Shown one piece after another: positions 11,291 to 24,255 of a stretch of DNA of 64,000 bases; the first letter of the stretch is position 1; each line of letters opens with the position of its first letter. The translations under genes and the position numbers were made by a program. The stretch lies in NCBI GenBank assembly GCA_024349725.1, contig AP026064.1, positions 332,592 to 396,591 on the forward strand. Direction: 5' to 3'. The notes below the pieces were generated by a model that saw nothing but the letters and a program-made list of their open reading frames with translations, made no database searches and had not been told where the DNA came from. This stretch comes from Arsenophonus endosymbiont of Ceratovacuna japonica. Lineage in GTDB: Bacteria > Pseudomonadota > Gammaproteobacteria > Enterobacterales > Enterobacteriaceae.

Positions 11291-12649
11291 TTATATAATA
11301 TATTTTATTAATTTATCAATGTGTATTCTACGTAATCTATATATAAGTTTTTTAATTTTTATTGGATATTGGTGGATATTTTCTAGTTCTTTATATTGCT
11401 TTATAAGATAAGTATTAGATATTATACATTTTAATTCTTTATTTTTTTGTTTTAATAAAAAATTTTGTGGGTCATGAATTAATATTGCATTCTCTAAATC
11501 TAAATTCCATGCTCGTGGATTAAGATTACTACCAGTTATCAATTGCCAATTATTATCTACCCAAATACCTTTTAAATGGTAGCTATTTTCACCATTTTTC
11601 CACAATCTAATAGTTAATTGTTTGTTATCAACAAAATATTGCAATTTAGAAATAAATTTACGTAAGTTAATTTCATATAAATAAGGTAATATATGAATAA
11701 TTTTAAATGGTTTTTCTGGAGGAGAATAAAAATCATTAGCTTTTTTATCACCAATTATAATTTCAATTTTTTTACTATTATGTAATAATTTATTAATTAT
11801 TTTTATTAAAATATTAGGCAAATTAAAATAAGGAGTACAGATAGTCATTTTTTTTTCTGTACTACTCATTAAATGTATAATAGTTTTATTTAATTCATTT
11901 TTTTTCCCTAAACCAATTAATGGAGTTACTGACAATTCTTCATTAGTAGCATTATTTTGTAATTGATAGTAACAGTTTTTTAAATTATTACGAAATTGTT
12001 TAATTAATTTTTTAATTTGCGAATTATTATAGTGATATGCTTGATCTAATCTCTGAATAGCTGGTGAAGATAATAAATGTTGATCAATAAATTCTTTCAT
12101 AATAGTAGCTAATTGAGTATTATATAATATATGATAACGATCATAACGATAACGTTGATGTTGTTGCAAGTATAAATTATTAATGCTTGCACCACTATAA
12201 ATAATAGTATCATCAAAAATAAATCCTTTTAAATGTAAAATACCTAATATTTCACATGTATTAATAGGAACACCAAAAATAGAAATATTTAATCCTGGAT
12301 GAGTTATTGCCATTTGATAATACCAATCTGCATTAGTTATATTAGAAGATGAACCTATACGATTACGTTTAGCACGATGCCAATCTATTATTATTTTAAT
12401 ATCTAATTCTGGCCTTATTATTTTAGCTTTATAAAGTGCATTTAATATTTCTTTTCCAGCATCATCATATTCGAAATAAAGTGAATTAATATAAATATAT
12501 CGTTTAGTACTAGCTATTTTATTTAAAATAGCTGTGCGAAAACATTTAGTTGTATAAAGTGTGATAAAATTAGAGATAGATTGTGGTAATTTTGCTAATT
12601 GTGCAAGATATTGTTGATGTTTTGTTTTTTTTAATGTATACAATATCAT
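11291..12649 (-). CDS. pssA: CDP-diacylglycerol--serine O-phosphatidyltransferase
   Basis: Makes phosphatidylserine, precursor of phosphatidylethanolamine. This is the gammaproteobacterial type, a phospholipase-D-superfamily protein with two HKD motifs: HLKGFIFDD (His139, Lys141) and HLKGIWVDN (His358, Lys360, Asp365). The length is 452 aa against 451 in E. coli, with conserved TNADWY, YSGAS, CTPYFNLP and NLNPRAWNLDLENAILIHDP. The C-terminus keeps the basic RLRRIHIDKLI tail that helps membrane attachment. With plsB and pgsA it shows that the cell makes its own phospholipids. Confidence 0.97.
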   Translation of the reverse strand: MILYTLKKTKHQQYLAQLAKLPQSISNFITLYTTKCFRTAILNKIASTKRYIYINSLYFEYDDAGKEILNALYKAKIIRPELDIKIIIDWHRAKRNRIGSSSNITNADWYYQMAITHPGLNISIFGVPINTCEILGILHLKGFIFDDTIIYSGASINNLYLQQHQRYRYDRYHILYNTQLATIMKEFIDQHLLSSPAIQRLDQAYHYNNSQIKKLIKQFRNNLKNCYYQLQNNATNEELSVTPLIGLGKKNELNKTIIHLMSSTEKKMTICTPYFNLPNILIKIINKLLHNSKKIEIIIGDKKANDFYSPPEKPFKIIHILPYLYEINLRKFISKLQYFVDNKQLTIRLWKNGENSYHLKGIWVDNNWQLITGSNLNPRAWNLDLENAILIHDPQNFLLKQKNKELKCIISNTYLIKQYKELENIHQYPIKIKKLIYRLRRIHIDKLIKYII

Positions 12650-13888
12650 AGTGTAATCTTTCTCTTTTTATTAATGAAGTAAAATATATATTTTAATTTT
12701 AATTAATTAAAATTAATAATTAATAATACCATTAGTTTATTTTTTTGTATTGATTAATATTCACTATATTAAATTATTTAGTATTATTTATTTTTAATAA
12801 AAGAAATTATTATATTATATTAATATATTAATATAATATAATAATTTAATATTAAGATAATTTTATTATTTAGTTAAAATTTAATATAATTATTTTTATT
12901 TAATTATATTTTTATTTTAAGTTATCTTTTAATTTAATAAAAAATAAATTTTTATATTTTATAATTAATAATTTAATTATAAAATATAATATAAATAATA
13001 TTTAATTAATTATCTTATAAATAATAATTTAGTTTTAGATATTATTAATTTATTTAAAATAAATTTTAATATATTATATTGTTTTTTAATAATTAAAGTT
13101 TATCATTTATTAATAAAAATATTTTATTTGATATTATTGTTAAATTTATTATATAAAAATACTTAATTATTTTATTCAAATTTAATTTTAAATTAATTTT
13201 AAAATATAAATATTTTTTATTTTAATATTTTATCTTAAAATTTATAAAATTTTTAATAAATTTATAATTATTATAATTATTTAGTATTGTTTATATATAA
13301 AATAACTATTAATAATAATTTTATATAATTATATATAATATTATTTAATTTATTAATATTATTTAAAAAATTATAAAAATTATTATTTTTTATATTTTAT
13401 ATATATTTAAAATAATATATATAATTTTAATATTTTGATTTTATCAATTAAAATGATATTTATAATTAATAATTTAAGAAATATATTATTAGTATTAATA
13501 TTTTTTTTAAAAATTGTTTATTATTTATGTAATATTAATATAAATTAAAATTTATCAATAATAATTACTATAATTAATAAATTCACTATATATTTATAAA
13601 CTATAAATTATTTTTTGTAAAATAAAATTATTTTATAATATTTTATTATATATATTTTATATATATTGTTATGTTTATATATAAAGGTATATTAACTTAA
13701 TTTTTTGAATATATAAATTATTATTAATTTATATTAATTCTCAACATCTTATGTTTTATTATTTATATAATTAATTAATTTATTATAATAAATTAATTAA
13801 TTATATTAAAATATAATAGTTGTTATGTTAATTTTAATAAGTATATTTATTGAATTATTTTATTTAAAATATTAAGTTTAAATAAAAC
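12650..13888. other. Gene-free spacer pssA-potD
   Basis: 1.24 kb of A/T-rich sequence. Slightly richer patches near 13680 and 13740 do not translate to anything I recognise. Confidence 0.5.
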
Positions 13889-14941
13889 TTAATGATAAAT
13901 TTTTAATTGTTGAAAATAATTTTCATATAAAGTATTAGCATTGCCTACATCATTTTGCCATTCTCCTTTTTTTAAGGTTTCTTTATTTGGATATAAAATT
14001 TTATTTGATATCATTTCTATTGGTAATAATTGTTTAGCAGCTAAATTAGGAGTTGGATAACCAATTTGTTGTGCAACTTTAGCTGCAATATCTGGTCGTA
14101 GTAAAAAATTAATTAATTTTAGTGCACCATCTATATTTTGTGCATTAGTAGGTATTGCTAAACTATCCATCCAAAAAATTCCTCCTTCTTTTGGCCAAAT
14201 AAATTGTATAGGAGCTCCATATTTATTAGCCATATAAGCAGAACCATTTAATATCATACCTAAATTTACTTCTCCTTGTATATATGGATTAGCTGAATTA
14301 TCGGAATTAAATACCATTACATTAGGCATTAATTTTTTCAATTCTTTATATGCTTTTTTAATTAAGGATGGATTTTTTGTATTTCCTGAATAACCTAATT
14401 TAAGTAATGCCATTTGAAATTCTTCACGTGCATCATCAGTTAATAAAAGTTTATTTTTATATTCAGGCTTCCATAAATCAGCCCATGAAGTTATAGTTTT
14501 TTGATTAATAATCTTATTATTAATTCCAATTCCTGTTGCTCCCCAAATATAAGGTATTGAATAATCATTATTAGGATCAAATGATTTATGTAATAAATGT
14601 GGATCAAGATTTTTAAATTGATTTAATTTATTTTTATTAATTTTTTGTATCATTCCTTCTTTACTCATTTTAGATATAAAATAAGTTGAAGGTACTATTA
14701 AATCATAATAATTTTTATTATAAGTTTTAAGTTTTATATACATACTTTCATTAGATTCATATGTAGAATAAATTACTTTAATTCCTGTTTCCTTAGTAAA
14801 TTGATTAAGCAATCCAGTAGGAATATATTCTGACCAATTATAAAAATACACTATTTTATTATTAGCTATAGTTGAATTAACATTTGTAATAATAATACAT
14901 ACTATAAAATATAAATAGAATTTTTTCATATATTTTTTCAC
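13889..14941 (-). CDS. potD: Spermidine/putrescine-binding periplasmic protein
   Basis: Substrate-binding component of the PotABCD polyamine importer. A signal peptide is visible: basic MKKYMKK, a hydrophobic stretch to about residue 20 and a likely cut near residue 26. The mature protein begins with VYFYNWSEYIP, typical of PotD, followed by PYIWGATGIGIN, FNSDNSANPYIQGEVNLG and FWMDSLAIP. The length is 350 aa against 348 in E. coli. A second ATG lies four codons in, so the exact start is uncertain. It is the last gene of potA-potB-potC-potD, with a 146-bp gap after potC. Confidence 0.96.
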   Translation of the reverse strand: MKKYMKKFYLYFIVCIIITNVNSTIANNKIVYFYNWSEYIPTGLLNQFTKETGIKVIYSTYESNESMYIKLKTYNKNYYDLIVPSTYFISKMSKEGMIQKINKNKLNQFKNLDPHLLHKSFDPNNDYSIPYIWGATGIGINNKIINQKTITSWADLWKPEYKNKLLLTDDAREEFQMALLKLGYSGNTKNPSLIKKAYKELKKLMPNVMVFNSDNSANPYIQGEVNLGMILNGSAYMANKYGAPIQFIWPKEGGIFWMDSLAIPTNAQNIDGALKLINFLLRPDIAAKVAQQIGYPTPNLAAKQLLPIEMISNKILYPNKETLKKGEWQNDVGNANTLYENYFQQLKIYH

Positions 14942-15087
14942 AAATAATAATCATTTAAAATTAAATATATTTTATCACTAATTTAAAATATTTTAAAAGA
15001 TATTAATAATTAGTAATAGTTGAAATTAGTAAATTATATTAATTAATATATAATTATTTATATTTAATTTTTAAAATTTATTTTATT

Positions 15088-15867
15088 TTATATTTTTATA
15101 GATTTTATTTTTAAGATCCATTGACTTAATAATGCAAATATTAATGAAAATAATAATAAAATAGTCGCTAGTGCATTAACTTCTGGTGAAATACCTATTT
15201 TTACCATTGAATAAATTTTTACAGGTAATACTTCATAAGTTGGACTAGTAACAAAAGATGATATAATTACATCATCAATTGAAAGAGTAAAACTTAACAA
15301 CCAACTTGAAATCAAAGCTGGTAAAATTAATGGCAAAATAATTTTGCATAAAATAGTTATTTCACTAGCACCTAAATCTTTAGCAGCTTCTAACATTTTC
15401 ATATCAAAATATTTCAGTCGTGCATAAATTATAATAACAACAAAAGGTAAGCAAAATGTAATATGTGAGAATAATAATGACCAAAAACCTAAAGAAAAAT
15501 CTAATAACATAAAAACTAAAAGTAATGAAATTGCCATTATAATATCAGGAGACATCATAATAATAAATAACATACTATTAATAAATAATTTTCCATGAAA
15601 TTTATAACGAAATAAAGATATAGCTGTTAATGTTCCAATTAAAGTAGCGCAGCTAGCTGAAATTATTGCTATAGTTAATGAATGAGTTGCTGCTTGTAAT
15701 AAGCTATCATTATTCCATAATAAATTATACCATTTAGTTGTTAATCCTTGCCATATATTACCAAATCGTGATTTATTAAATGAATTAATAATTAAAATAA
15801 TAATTGGAATATATAAATAGTAATAAATTATCGTGATAAATATAGTTTGTAAAAAACGTCTAATCAT
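15088..15867 (-). CDS. potC: Spermidine/putrescine ABC transporter permease PotC
   Basis: Inner-membrane permease, one of two forming the polyamine channel. Six hydrophobic segments can be counted in 259 aa (E. coli 264). The cytoplasmic EAA loop, which docks on PotA, reads EAAKDLGASEITILCKIILP. SFTLSIDDVIISSFV is a PotC hallmark. Its ATG overlaps the potB stop by four bases (ATGA), so the two permeases are translationally coupled. Confidence 0.95.
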   Translation of the reverse strand: MIRRFLQTIFITIIYYYLYIPIIILIINSFNKSRFGNIWQGLTTKWYNLLWNNDSLLQAATHSLTIAIISASCATLIGTLTAISLFRYKFHGKLFINSMLFIIMMSPDIIMAISLLLVFMLLDFSLGFWSLLFSHITFCLPFVVIIIYARLKYFDMKMLEAAKDLGASEITILCKIILPLILPALISSWLLSFTLSIDDVIISSFVTSPTYEVLPVKIYSMVKIGISPEVNALATILLLFSLIFALLSQWILKIKSIKI

Positions 15868-16727
15868 ATTAAATGGATCTTATTATTTAGTAAATTTAAA
15901 GTATAATAATAAATATATAATAATAACCCCATTATAATTGTTAATACAATACTAGTTGCTGCTCCAAAAGGCCAATCATGTAAATCAAAAAATTGACTTT
16001 TAATTATATTACCTATTAATAAATTTTTTGCTCCACCCATTAAATCTGATACATAAAATAATCCAATTGCTGGTAATAGTACTAATAAACATCCAGCTAT
16101 AATATCTGGCATAGTTAAAGGAATTATAATATAAAAAAAAATTTTCAATTTATTAGCACCAAGGTCTTGTGCTGCTTCAAGATAAGATTTATCTAATTTT
16201 TTAATGCTTGTATAAAGAGGCATAACCATGAATGGCAAAAAAATATAAATTAATCCAATAATAACTCCTTCTTTTGTATATATAATATGAATAGGTTTAT
16301 CAATTAATCCAATCCATATTAAAAAATAGTTTAAATAACCATTAGTACTAAGAAAAATTTTTAAACCATAAATGCGAATAAGTGAATTAGTCCAAAATGG
16401 TATAATTAATAAAAATAACATTAATGGTTGTAATTTTACTGATAATCGTGTTAAACAAAAAGCAAGTGGATAACCAATAATTAAGCAACATAAAGTAGCA
16501 ATAATTGATATATTTAGTGAATTATACATTACTTTTATATATAATTTATTAAATAATTTAATATAATTATCTAAAGTAAAAATTATATCAACTAAATTTG
16601 TATCATTTTTAGTTAAAAAACTAATTATTATAATTATTAGATTTGGTAAAAAAGCAAATAAAAATAACCATAAAATTAAACTAATAATAATAATTTTATT
16701 AAATACTTTATAATTATTATTCATCAA
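15864..16727 (-). CDS. potB: Spermidine/putrescine ABC transporter permease PotB
   Basis: Partner permease of PotC. About six membrane segments in 287 aa. The EAA loop is [34 protein letters not shown] and the late [13 protein letters not shown] match E. coli PotB. The start overlaps the end of potA by 11 bases. Both permease EAA loops are intact, which argues that the transporter works and is not merely a relic. Confidence 0.95.
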   Translation of the reverse strand: MMNNNYKVFNKIIIISLILWLFLFAFLPNLIIIIISFLTKNDTNLVDIIFTLDNYIKLFNKLYIKVMYNSLNISIIATLCCLIIGYPLAFCLTRLSVKLQPLMLFLLIIPFWTNSLIRIYGLKIFLSTNGYLNYFLIWIGLIDKPIHIIYTKEGVIIGLIYIFLPFMVMPLYTSIKKLDKSYLEAAQDLGANKLKIFFYIIIPLTMPDIIAGCLLVLLPAIGLFYVSDLMGGAKNLLIGNIIKSQFFDLHDWPFGAATSIVLTIIMGLLLYIYYYTLNLLNNKIHLI

Positions 16728-17823
16728 GAAATACAGTCTCCCAACTTTCTACCCATGTTACAGAAATTTTTTGTTCTAATAGATGATCAATATCAGGGTC
16801 ATCTTCATTAAAAAATTCAGTAATCATTATTCGTTTTCCATTATTAATTTTTACTTCTATATCTAGCATCATTCCTTTATAACTTCGTTCATATACATAC
16901 CCAACTAATCCAGTTGGTTGTTGATCATTATATATTTCTTTAACACGCATATCCTCTGGTCGTAATAAAACTTTTAATTGTTGACCTTTTATTACAGATA
17001 TTTTTGTATAAATATTACATTCATAACCTTCAACATTAGCTCTAATACGATTTTCATCAATTCGATATAATGTAATTGCATTAAAAACATTAATTTTACC
17101 TATAAATTGTGCAACAAATAAATTCTTTGGTTTTTCATATATTTCACGAGGTGATGCATCTTGTTCAATATGACCTTCTTTCATTACTAAAATTCGATCA
17201 GACATAGCTAATGCTTCATCTTGATCATGTGTTACATATATAAAAGTTATACCTAACTGTCTTTGTAAATGCTTTAATTCATTTTGCATTTTTTTTCGTA
17301 AGTTATAATCTAGTGCTGATAAAGATTCATCTAATAAAAGAACTTTAGGTTTATTTATTATTGCTCGTGCAATTGCAACTCTTTGTTGTTGTCCACCAGA
17401 TAATTGATATGGATATCGTTTAGTAAAATTTTCTAATTGTACCATACATAATATTTTTTCTACTTTTGATTTTATTTCTTTATTGGATTTTTTTTGAATA
17501 CGTAAACCAAAAGAAACGTTATCAAATACCGACATATGAGGAAATAAAGCATAGTTCTGAAATACTGTATTTATATGACGTTGTTCTGCTGGAACATTTG
17601 TAATATCTTGACCTTCAAGTATAATACTTCCATTATCAACTTGTTCAAGTCCGGCAATTAATCGTAAAATAGTTGTTTTTCCACATCCAGATGGTCCTAG
17701 TATGGTAAGAAATTGACCATTATTAATTGTAAGATTAAATTGTGAAATAATATTTTCCCCATCGAAACCTTTAGTTAAGGATTTTAATTCGATAATTGGT
17801 GTAAGATTGGTTATCTTAGTCAT
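16717..17823 (-). CDS. potA: Spermidine/putrescine ABC transporter ATPase PotA
   Basis: ATPase that drives polyamine import. Walker [10 protein letters not shown] at residues 43-51, Q-loop in [10 protein letters not shown], signature LSGGQQQR at 141-148, Walker B VLLLDE ending at Glu166, and the switch His in [11 protein letters not shown]-terminal TOBE-type regulatory domain begins near residue 240. The length is 368 aa against 378 in E. coli. It is the first gene of the four-gene operon. No recognisable promoter could be separated from the A/T background upstream. Confidence 0.96.
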   Translation of the reverse strand: MTKITNLTPIIELKSLTKGFDGENIISQFNLTINNGQFLTILGPSGCGKTTILRLIAGLEQVDNGSIILEGQDITNVPAEQRHINTVFQNYALFPHMSVFDNVSFGLRIQKKSNKEIKSKVEKILCMVQLENFTKRYPYQLSGGQQQRVAIARAIINKPKVLLLDESLSALDYNLRKKMQNELKHLQRQLGITFIYVTHDQDEALAMSDRILVMKEGHIEQDASPREIYEKPKNLFVAQFIGKINVFNAITLYRIDENRIRANVEGYECNIYTKISVIKGQQLKVLLRPEDMRVKEIYNDQQPTGLVGYVYERSYKGMMLDIEVKINNGKRIMITEFFNEDDPDIDHLLEQKISVTWVESWETVFLDE

Positions 17824-19189
17824 TTAAATTATTAACCTATCTTTCATATAATATATATATCTATAATAGAAAAGAATTGTATTATTTTTAATAGATAAAC
17901 TCTAATAATAATAAATATACTATCTTGTATAGTAAATTTAACTAAAATAAAAGAATAAATTTAATAATATAAAATTAAAATTAATATAATTAATAATATA
18001 TAATAAATTTTATATTTAATAATTATTTTTTAGAAATTAACATTAAATATAGTAAATATTAATTAATTATAAATATTTTAATATATTTTATTTAATTATT
18101 TTTATTAAGTTAATAAATATATAATTTGTTTAATATAAATTTATTATATTATATTTGTATTAATTACATGATGTACTCAATATAAAATAATTAATTATTA
18201 TTATTTTTAATTAGTCTTTTAATTATTACTTATTAATATTTTATTTATATTTTAATACAGATAACTTAAATTATTTTAATAATATTATCATAATTATTTT
18301 ATAATAATGATAAAATATAATTATATTTAAAAATATATGATTAATATTAAAATTTTAATAATTAAATTATTTGTTTTATTGAATAATAATATTTAGTTAA
18401 TTATTTTATAAACATGTAATATTTTTAATAAAAAATAATTTTATTATAAAATAATATATTTTATAATTTTTAAAAATATTTTATATTATAATTTAATTTA
18501 GTATAATTTATTATGATATTTTATTAATTTTTTATTAAAATTATTTTATATTATTAAGTGATTATTGAATTTATAATGAATATTTTATATACTAATAATA
18601 TAAGTATATTTTATATTAATAAAATAATAAAATTAACAAAAATTATTAATTATTAATTTATTATTAAATTATATAAATATAAAATATTATTTTTTAATTA
18701 TTTAATAGTTAAAAATAAAATATTAAAATTATATATATAAATTATTATTAATAAATAAATAATTTTTAAAATTTTATTTAAATAATTTGAAAAATATTTT
18801 ATAAAAATTATTTTATAATAAAATTTATAATTTGTAATAATAATATTTAATGATTTATATATATAAAATTATTATATAGATTTTAAATATTTATTTTTAG
18901 TTTAAAATAATTATTTTTAATTTAAAGTATATCATAATTTATATATTATACAATATTTTATTTCTAGAAATATATAATTAATTATTATTAATAATATTAA
19001 AATTATTATAATATTTTATTAATAATATTTATATTATAATCATATAATTATATCTAGTTAGTAAATAATTAATTTATATAATTTAAAAATATTTATCATT
19101 TTATTTAGTTTTTTATTGATTGTAATTAAAATATGTTTATTTATAATTATAATTTTTATATTAAAATATTATTTTTTACATAATTAAAT
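17824..19189. other. Gene-free spacer upstream of potA
   Basis: 1.37 kb of A/T-rich sequence. In E. coli pepT lies divergent from potA; I found no PepT motif here. Nothing else is recognisable. Confidence 0.5.
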
Positions 19190-19215
19190 ATAAGCCATTA
19201 TTAATAATGGCTTAT
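19190..19215 (-). terminator. Perfect 26-bp palindrome after gapA
   Basis: Thirteen bases followed by their exact complement, containing AAGCC/GGCTT, sixteen bases past the gapA stop. The G/C pairs make it stand out. It is placed like a terminator hairpin, but the U-tract after it is poor, so the function is inferred from position. Confidence 0.45.
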
Positions 19216-19231
19216 AGTAAATAAATAATAT

Positions 19232-20266
<1,035 letters not shown>

Positions 20267-20291
20267 TTATGGTTACTAAAATTTTATTATA

Positions 20292-20297
20292 CGTCAA
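20292..20297 (-). promoter_or_regulatory. Possible gapA -35 box
   Basis: TTGACG on the minus strand, 65 bp before the gapA ATG, in sequence otherwise almost free of G and C. A convincing -10 box at standard spacing is not clear (CATAAA about 19 bp on), so this is tentative. Confidence 0.3.
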
Positions 20298-22176
20298 GAT
20301 AAATTATATTAATTATTTTAAAATTAATATAAAAATTTTTATCTATTTATAGCAAATAAAGATAAATATTTAAATTTTTAATTATTAAAATATATATTTA
20401 TATAATTATTATTAATAAATAAATAAAATATTTTTTCAAATTCTATTTAAAAAATATTTATTAAATAAAAATTAATAAAATAAATATTATACTACTATAA
20501 GTAATTAATATAAATAATTATATTTTATATATATAAAATAAGATATTAATTTTAAATCAATAAATTTTATTAATAAATTTATAAAAAATATTAAATTATA
20601 TTATTAATCATAAATTATAATTTAGTTATTAATATTATTATATTTATTTTATTTTATTTAAGTATTTATTCATAATTATTATGAATAATTTATATTTAAG
20701 TAAAAATTATTATAATTAATTAATATTAATGTAAAATTAAAAAAATAATAAAAAAAATTATATATATAATAATTTTTAATTCAGTAATTTTATATATTTT
20801 TATTTTTATTATGAAATGCATATTTTATAATAATTTATTATTAATTTTTTTATATTTTTATTTATTTTAAATTAGATTGTAATTAACATTAATAATTAAA
20901 AATTTTTATTTAATAAATAATATTATTTATATTTTTTAAATAATTATGTTTATTTTTAATATAATTACTTAATTTTTATAAGTGTATTTAATATTTATTT
21001 TTTTATTTTAATAATTATAAAATAAGTAAGTATTGATTATTAAAATATTTATTTTTATATTTATTTATATATTTATTAGTAATAATTTATTTTAATTTTA
21101 TAAAATTTTATAAAAAATAATATTATATTTAATTATTAATTAATATAAATATTATTAAAATATATTATATTAATTCTTTAATTATATAATAATTTAATTA
21201 ATTTTCATTAAATATTTTTTTATAAAAAAATAAAACATTTAATAAATTTATATTAAATTATTTACTTCATATTAGTAATTTATTAAAAATATTATAAATT
21301 TTTAATAATAATTATTTATTTATAAAATTTTTTTAAAAGTTAAATACATATTTATATAAATATTTATAATTTATAATTTAAGTATCTATTTTAATAAACT
21401 ATAATTATTTGTAAATATTAATAATTAATATATAATAATTAATAAACACTTATATTAATACTTTTTATTAATATTATTTGATTTATATTAAAAATTTTTA
21501 AAAAAAAAATTATTTACTAATATAATAAATAATATATATAATAAGATATAAAAATAATTATATTATTAAAAATATTTATTTATTATAATAATATTTGTAA
21601 TACTTTAATTAATATGTAATATTTATTAAAATATTTATTATATATATAATAAATATTTTTATATAAATAAATATCTTATTAAATTAATAATATTTATATA
21701 AAATAAATAATAATGTTATTTATTATTAATATAAAATATTTATTTTATATTAATAATTTAATATATCTTATATAAATCAAAATTAGTTAATAAATAATTT
21801 TTATATTTTCTTTATAATATTAATTATAAAATATATAAAAAAATATTTATAAAATATTAAATATAATATATATTTAAATAATTTCAATATATTTAAAGAA
21901 TTTATTTTAAATAAAATTTAAAGAATTTTTTATTAATTATAATTTAAATATAATATTATATTATAAATATACTTTATAAATAATTTAATTATATATTTAT
22001 ATTTTTGATAAAAATAATTATTGATATATAACTTTAATTATATAGGTTAGTAAATAAAATAATTATGGAAATATTTATAATTATTTTTTCAAAAATATTT
22101 TATAAAATAATTTTTATTAAAAATTTAAATTTTTAATAAAAATATTAATAATTAATTAACTAATTAATAAAAAATA
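20298..22176. other. Long divergent spacer gapA-gmk
   Basis: 1.9 kb between divergent genes, the A/T content close to total. No gene, RNA or pseudogene could be recognised. Confidence 0.5.
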
Positions 22177-22800
22177 ATGATTAAAGGAAAATTATATATT
22201 ATATCTGCTCCAAGTGGCACAGGTAAATCAACTCTTATTAAAGCTTTATTAAAAATTAAATCTTTATGTAATATGAAAGTTTCTATTTCGTATACTACTA
22301 GAGCAATACGACCTGGTGAAAAAAATAATAAACATTATTATTTTATTTCTAAATATAAATTTAAGAAAATGATTAAAAATAATGATTTTCTTGAATACGC
22401 ATGTGTATTTGGTAACTATTATGGAACTTCTCGTATAATTATTGAAAAAAATATTAATAGTGGTATAAATATGTTATTAAATATTGATTGGCAAGGTGCA
22501 AAACAAATTCGACAAAAAATCACATCAATCTGTACTATTTTTATTTTGCCACCATCAAAAAATGAGTTACTACGTCGTTTACGTATGCGAAATCAAGATA
22601 GTGAAGAAATAATTAATAAGCGTATTAAACAATCGGTTAATGAAATAAAGCATTATCATGAATATGATTATATTATTATTAATAATAATTTTAATGTTGC
22701 ATTAGAAGATTTGAAATCTATTATTCAAACTGAATATCTAAATTTAGATCATAAATCTCAGAAATATAATATTTTAATTAATAAATTATTAGTAGAATAA
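22177..22800 (+). CDS. gmk: Guanylate kinase
   Basis: Phosphorylates GMP to GDP. The P-loop [10 protein letters not shown] is at residues 10-19; the GMP-binding part has [11 protein letters not shown] and YYGTS, followed by [12 protein letters not shown] and IFILPPS. The length is 207 aa, the same as E. coli. The ribosome site is weak. It is 50 bp upstream of rpoZ, keeping the E. coli gmk-rpoZ pair, while spoT that follows in E. coli is absent. Confidence 0.97.
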   Translation: MIKGKLYIISAPSGTGKSTLIKALLKIKSLCNMKVSISYTTRAIRPGEKNNKHYYFISKYKFKKMIKNNDFLEYACVFGNYYGTSRIIIEKNINSGINMLLNIDWQGAKQIRQKITSICTIFILPPSKNELLRRLRMRNQDSEEIINKRIKQSVNEIKHYHEYDYIIINNNFNVALEDLKSIIQTEYLNLDHKSQKYNILINKLLVE

Positions 22801-22836
22801 GTAAAATTTTATTATTATATAATTATTTTTATTATT

Positions 22837-22840
22837 GGAG
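22837..22840 (+). promoter_or_regulatory. Shine-Dalgarno site of rpoZ
   Basis: GGAG ten bases before the rpoZ ATG, clearly visible in an A/T-rich gap; the TTGGAG context resembles that of E. coli. Confidence 0.6.
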
Positions 22841-22850
22841 TCACGATACT

Positions 22851-23084
22851 ATGGCACGTGTAACAATTCAAGATGCAGTAGAAAAAATTGGTAATCGTTT
22901 TGATTTAGTTTTAGTAGCCGCTAGACGAGCACGTCAATTACAAATTAGAGGTAAAAGTTCTTTAGTTAAAGAAGAAAATGATAAAGTAACTGTTATTGCT
23001 TTACGTGAAATAGAATCTGGATTAATTAATATTGAAATACTTGATGTTTATGATAATCAAAATACTATAAATAAAAAATGGTAG
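22851..23084 (+). CDS. rpoZ: RNA polymerase omega subunit
   Basis: Small subunit that helps assemble and stabilise beta-prime. [28 protein letters not shown] at the start and [13 protein letters not shown] near residue 60 match E. coli. It is 77 aa against 91: the variable C-terminal tail is missing, a common trimming in reduced genomes and outside the part that contacts beta-prime. In E. coli spoT follows; here 1.2 kb of empty sequence does. Confidence 0.96.
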   Translation: MARVTIQDAVEKIGNRFDLVLVAARRARQLQIRGKSSLVKEENDKVTVIALREIESGLINIEILDVYDNQNTINKKW

Positions 23085-24255
23085 AAATATTAATAATAAT
23101 TTATTAATTAAAATTAAAAAAGTAAATATTATTATTAAGTTTTTATATTATAAAAAAATTATATAAGTAAAATTATTGTTAATTTTGTATTATTAGATGT
23201 ATTTATTTCTTTATTTTAATATCAATATATATTTATATATATTGATAATTTATAATTAATAATTATAATATTTTTTTACTACAATATAATTTAATATAAT
23301 TACTAAAATTAAATAAATAATATTATATAAGATAATAAAATTTATATAATATTATTTAAATTAATTAAAAATTCAAATATATTTTTTTAAAATTCAAATT
23401 TATATATTAATATAAAATTATTAAATTATCAACTAATTTTATAATAATTTATTTTTTATTTTTATATTTAAATTAGTTTATAGGACTTAAGTAATATTAA
23501 TATTAATTATTATTAATTTATTTTATTTAAAATATTAAGTGTTTATTTAATAAATATAAAAATTATTATTTTTTATTTATAATGTTAAATATATATTAAA
23601 TTATAATATATATTATATTTTTTATAAAAATATATAATAAAAAATTATTAAAATAAAAATTACTTAAAATTATAATTTATTAACTTAAACTAATCTAAAT
23701 ATTATAATAAATATTATAATAATATTTATTGTATATTAATAATAATGAATTTTATTAATTAAATATTTATATAATGATATCTAATTTAAATATTAATTAT
23801 TTATTTTATCTATATAATATATATTTTATAAAATTATTAATATGTTAATATATTAATATTTAATATTATATTGTATATTTTATTTATATTAATTAAATAA
23901 TAATTATTAAATTCTATTTAAAATAATATATTTTTTAATAAATTAAAAAATATAAATAGTATAAAATATAATATTTATTTAATATTACCAATTTGTTAAA
24001 ATTATAATAAATATATAACTATTAATTTTTAAAATATATATATCACAATTGTTTATTATTTAATTTTATTTGCAAAATAAAGTTTTATTTAATTAAAATT
24101 AAAGATTAATATTATTAATTATTATAATTAATAATATTTATAAATTAAATTTAGTTAATATAATTATATAATAAAGATATTAACTAAATTATAAAATTAT
24201 TATAGAAAATAAATATAGATAAACTTTTAAATTAAAAAACTATTTATTGATTGTT
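23085..24255. other. Spacer where spoT stands in E. coli
   Basis: 1.17 kb, too short for spoT and without any motif I recognise (no HD-domain or synthetase signature). Taken as lost. Confidence 0.5.

Noticed and set aside
24247..24255. TTG start three codons upstream for the dimer glycosylase
   Set aside because: It would bury the catalytic Thr at position 5; the enzyme needs Thr directly after the initiator Met.
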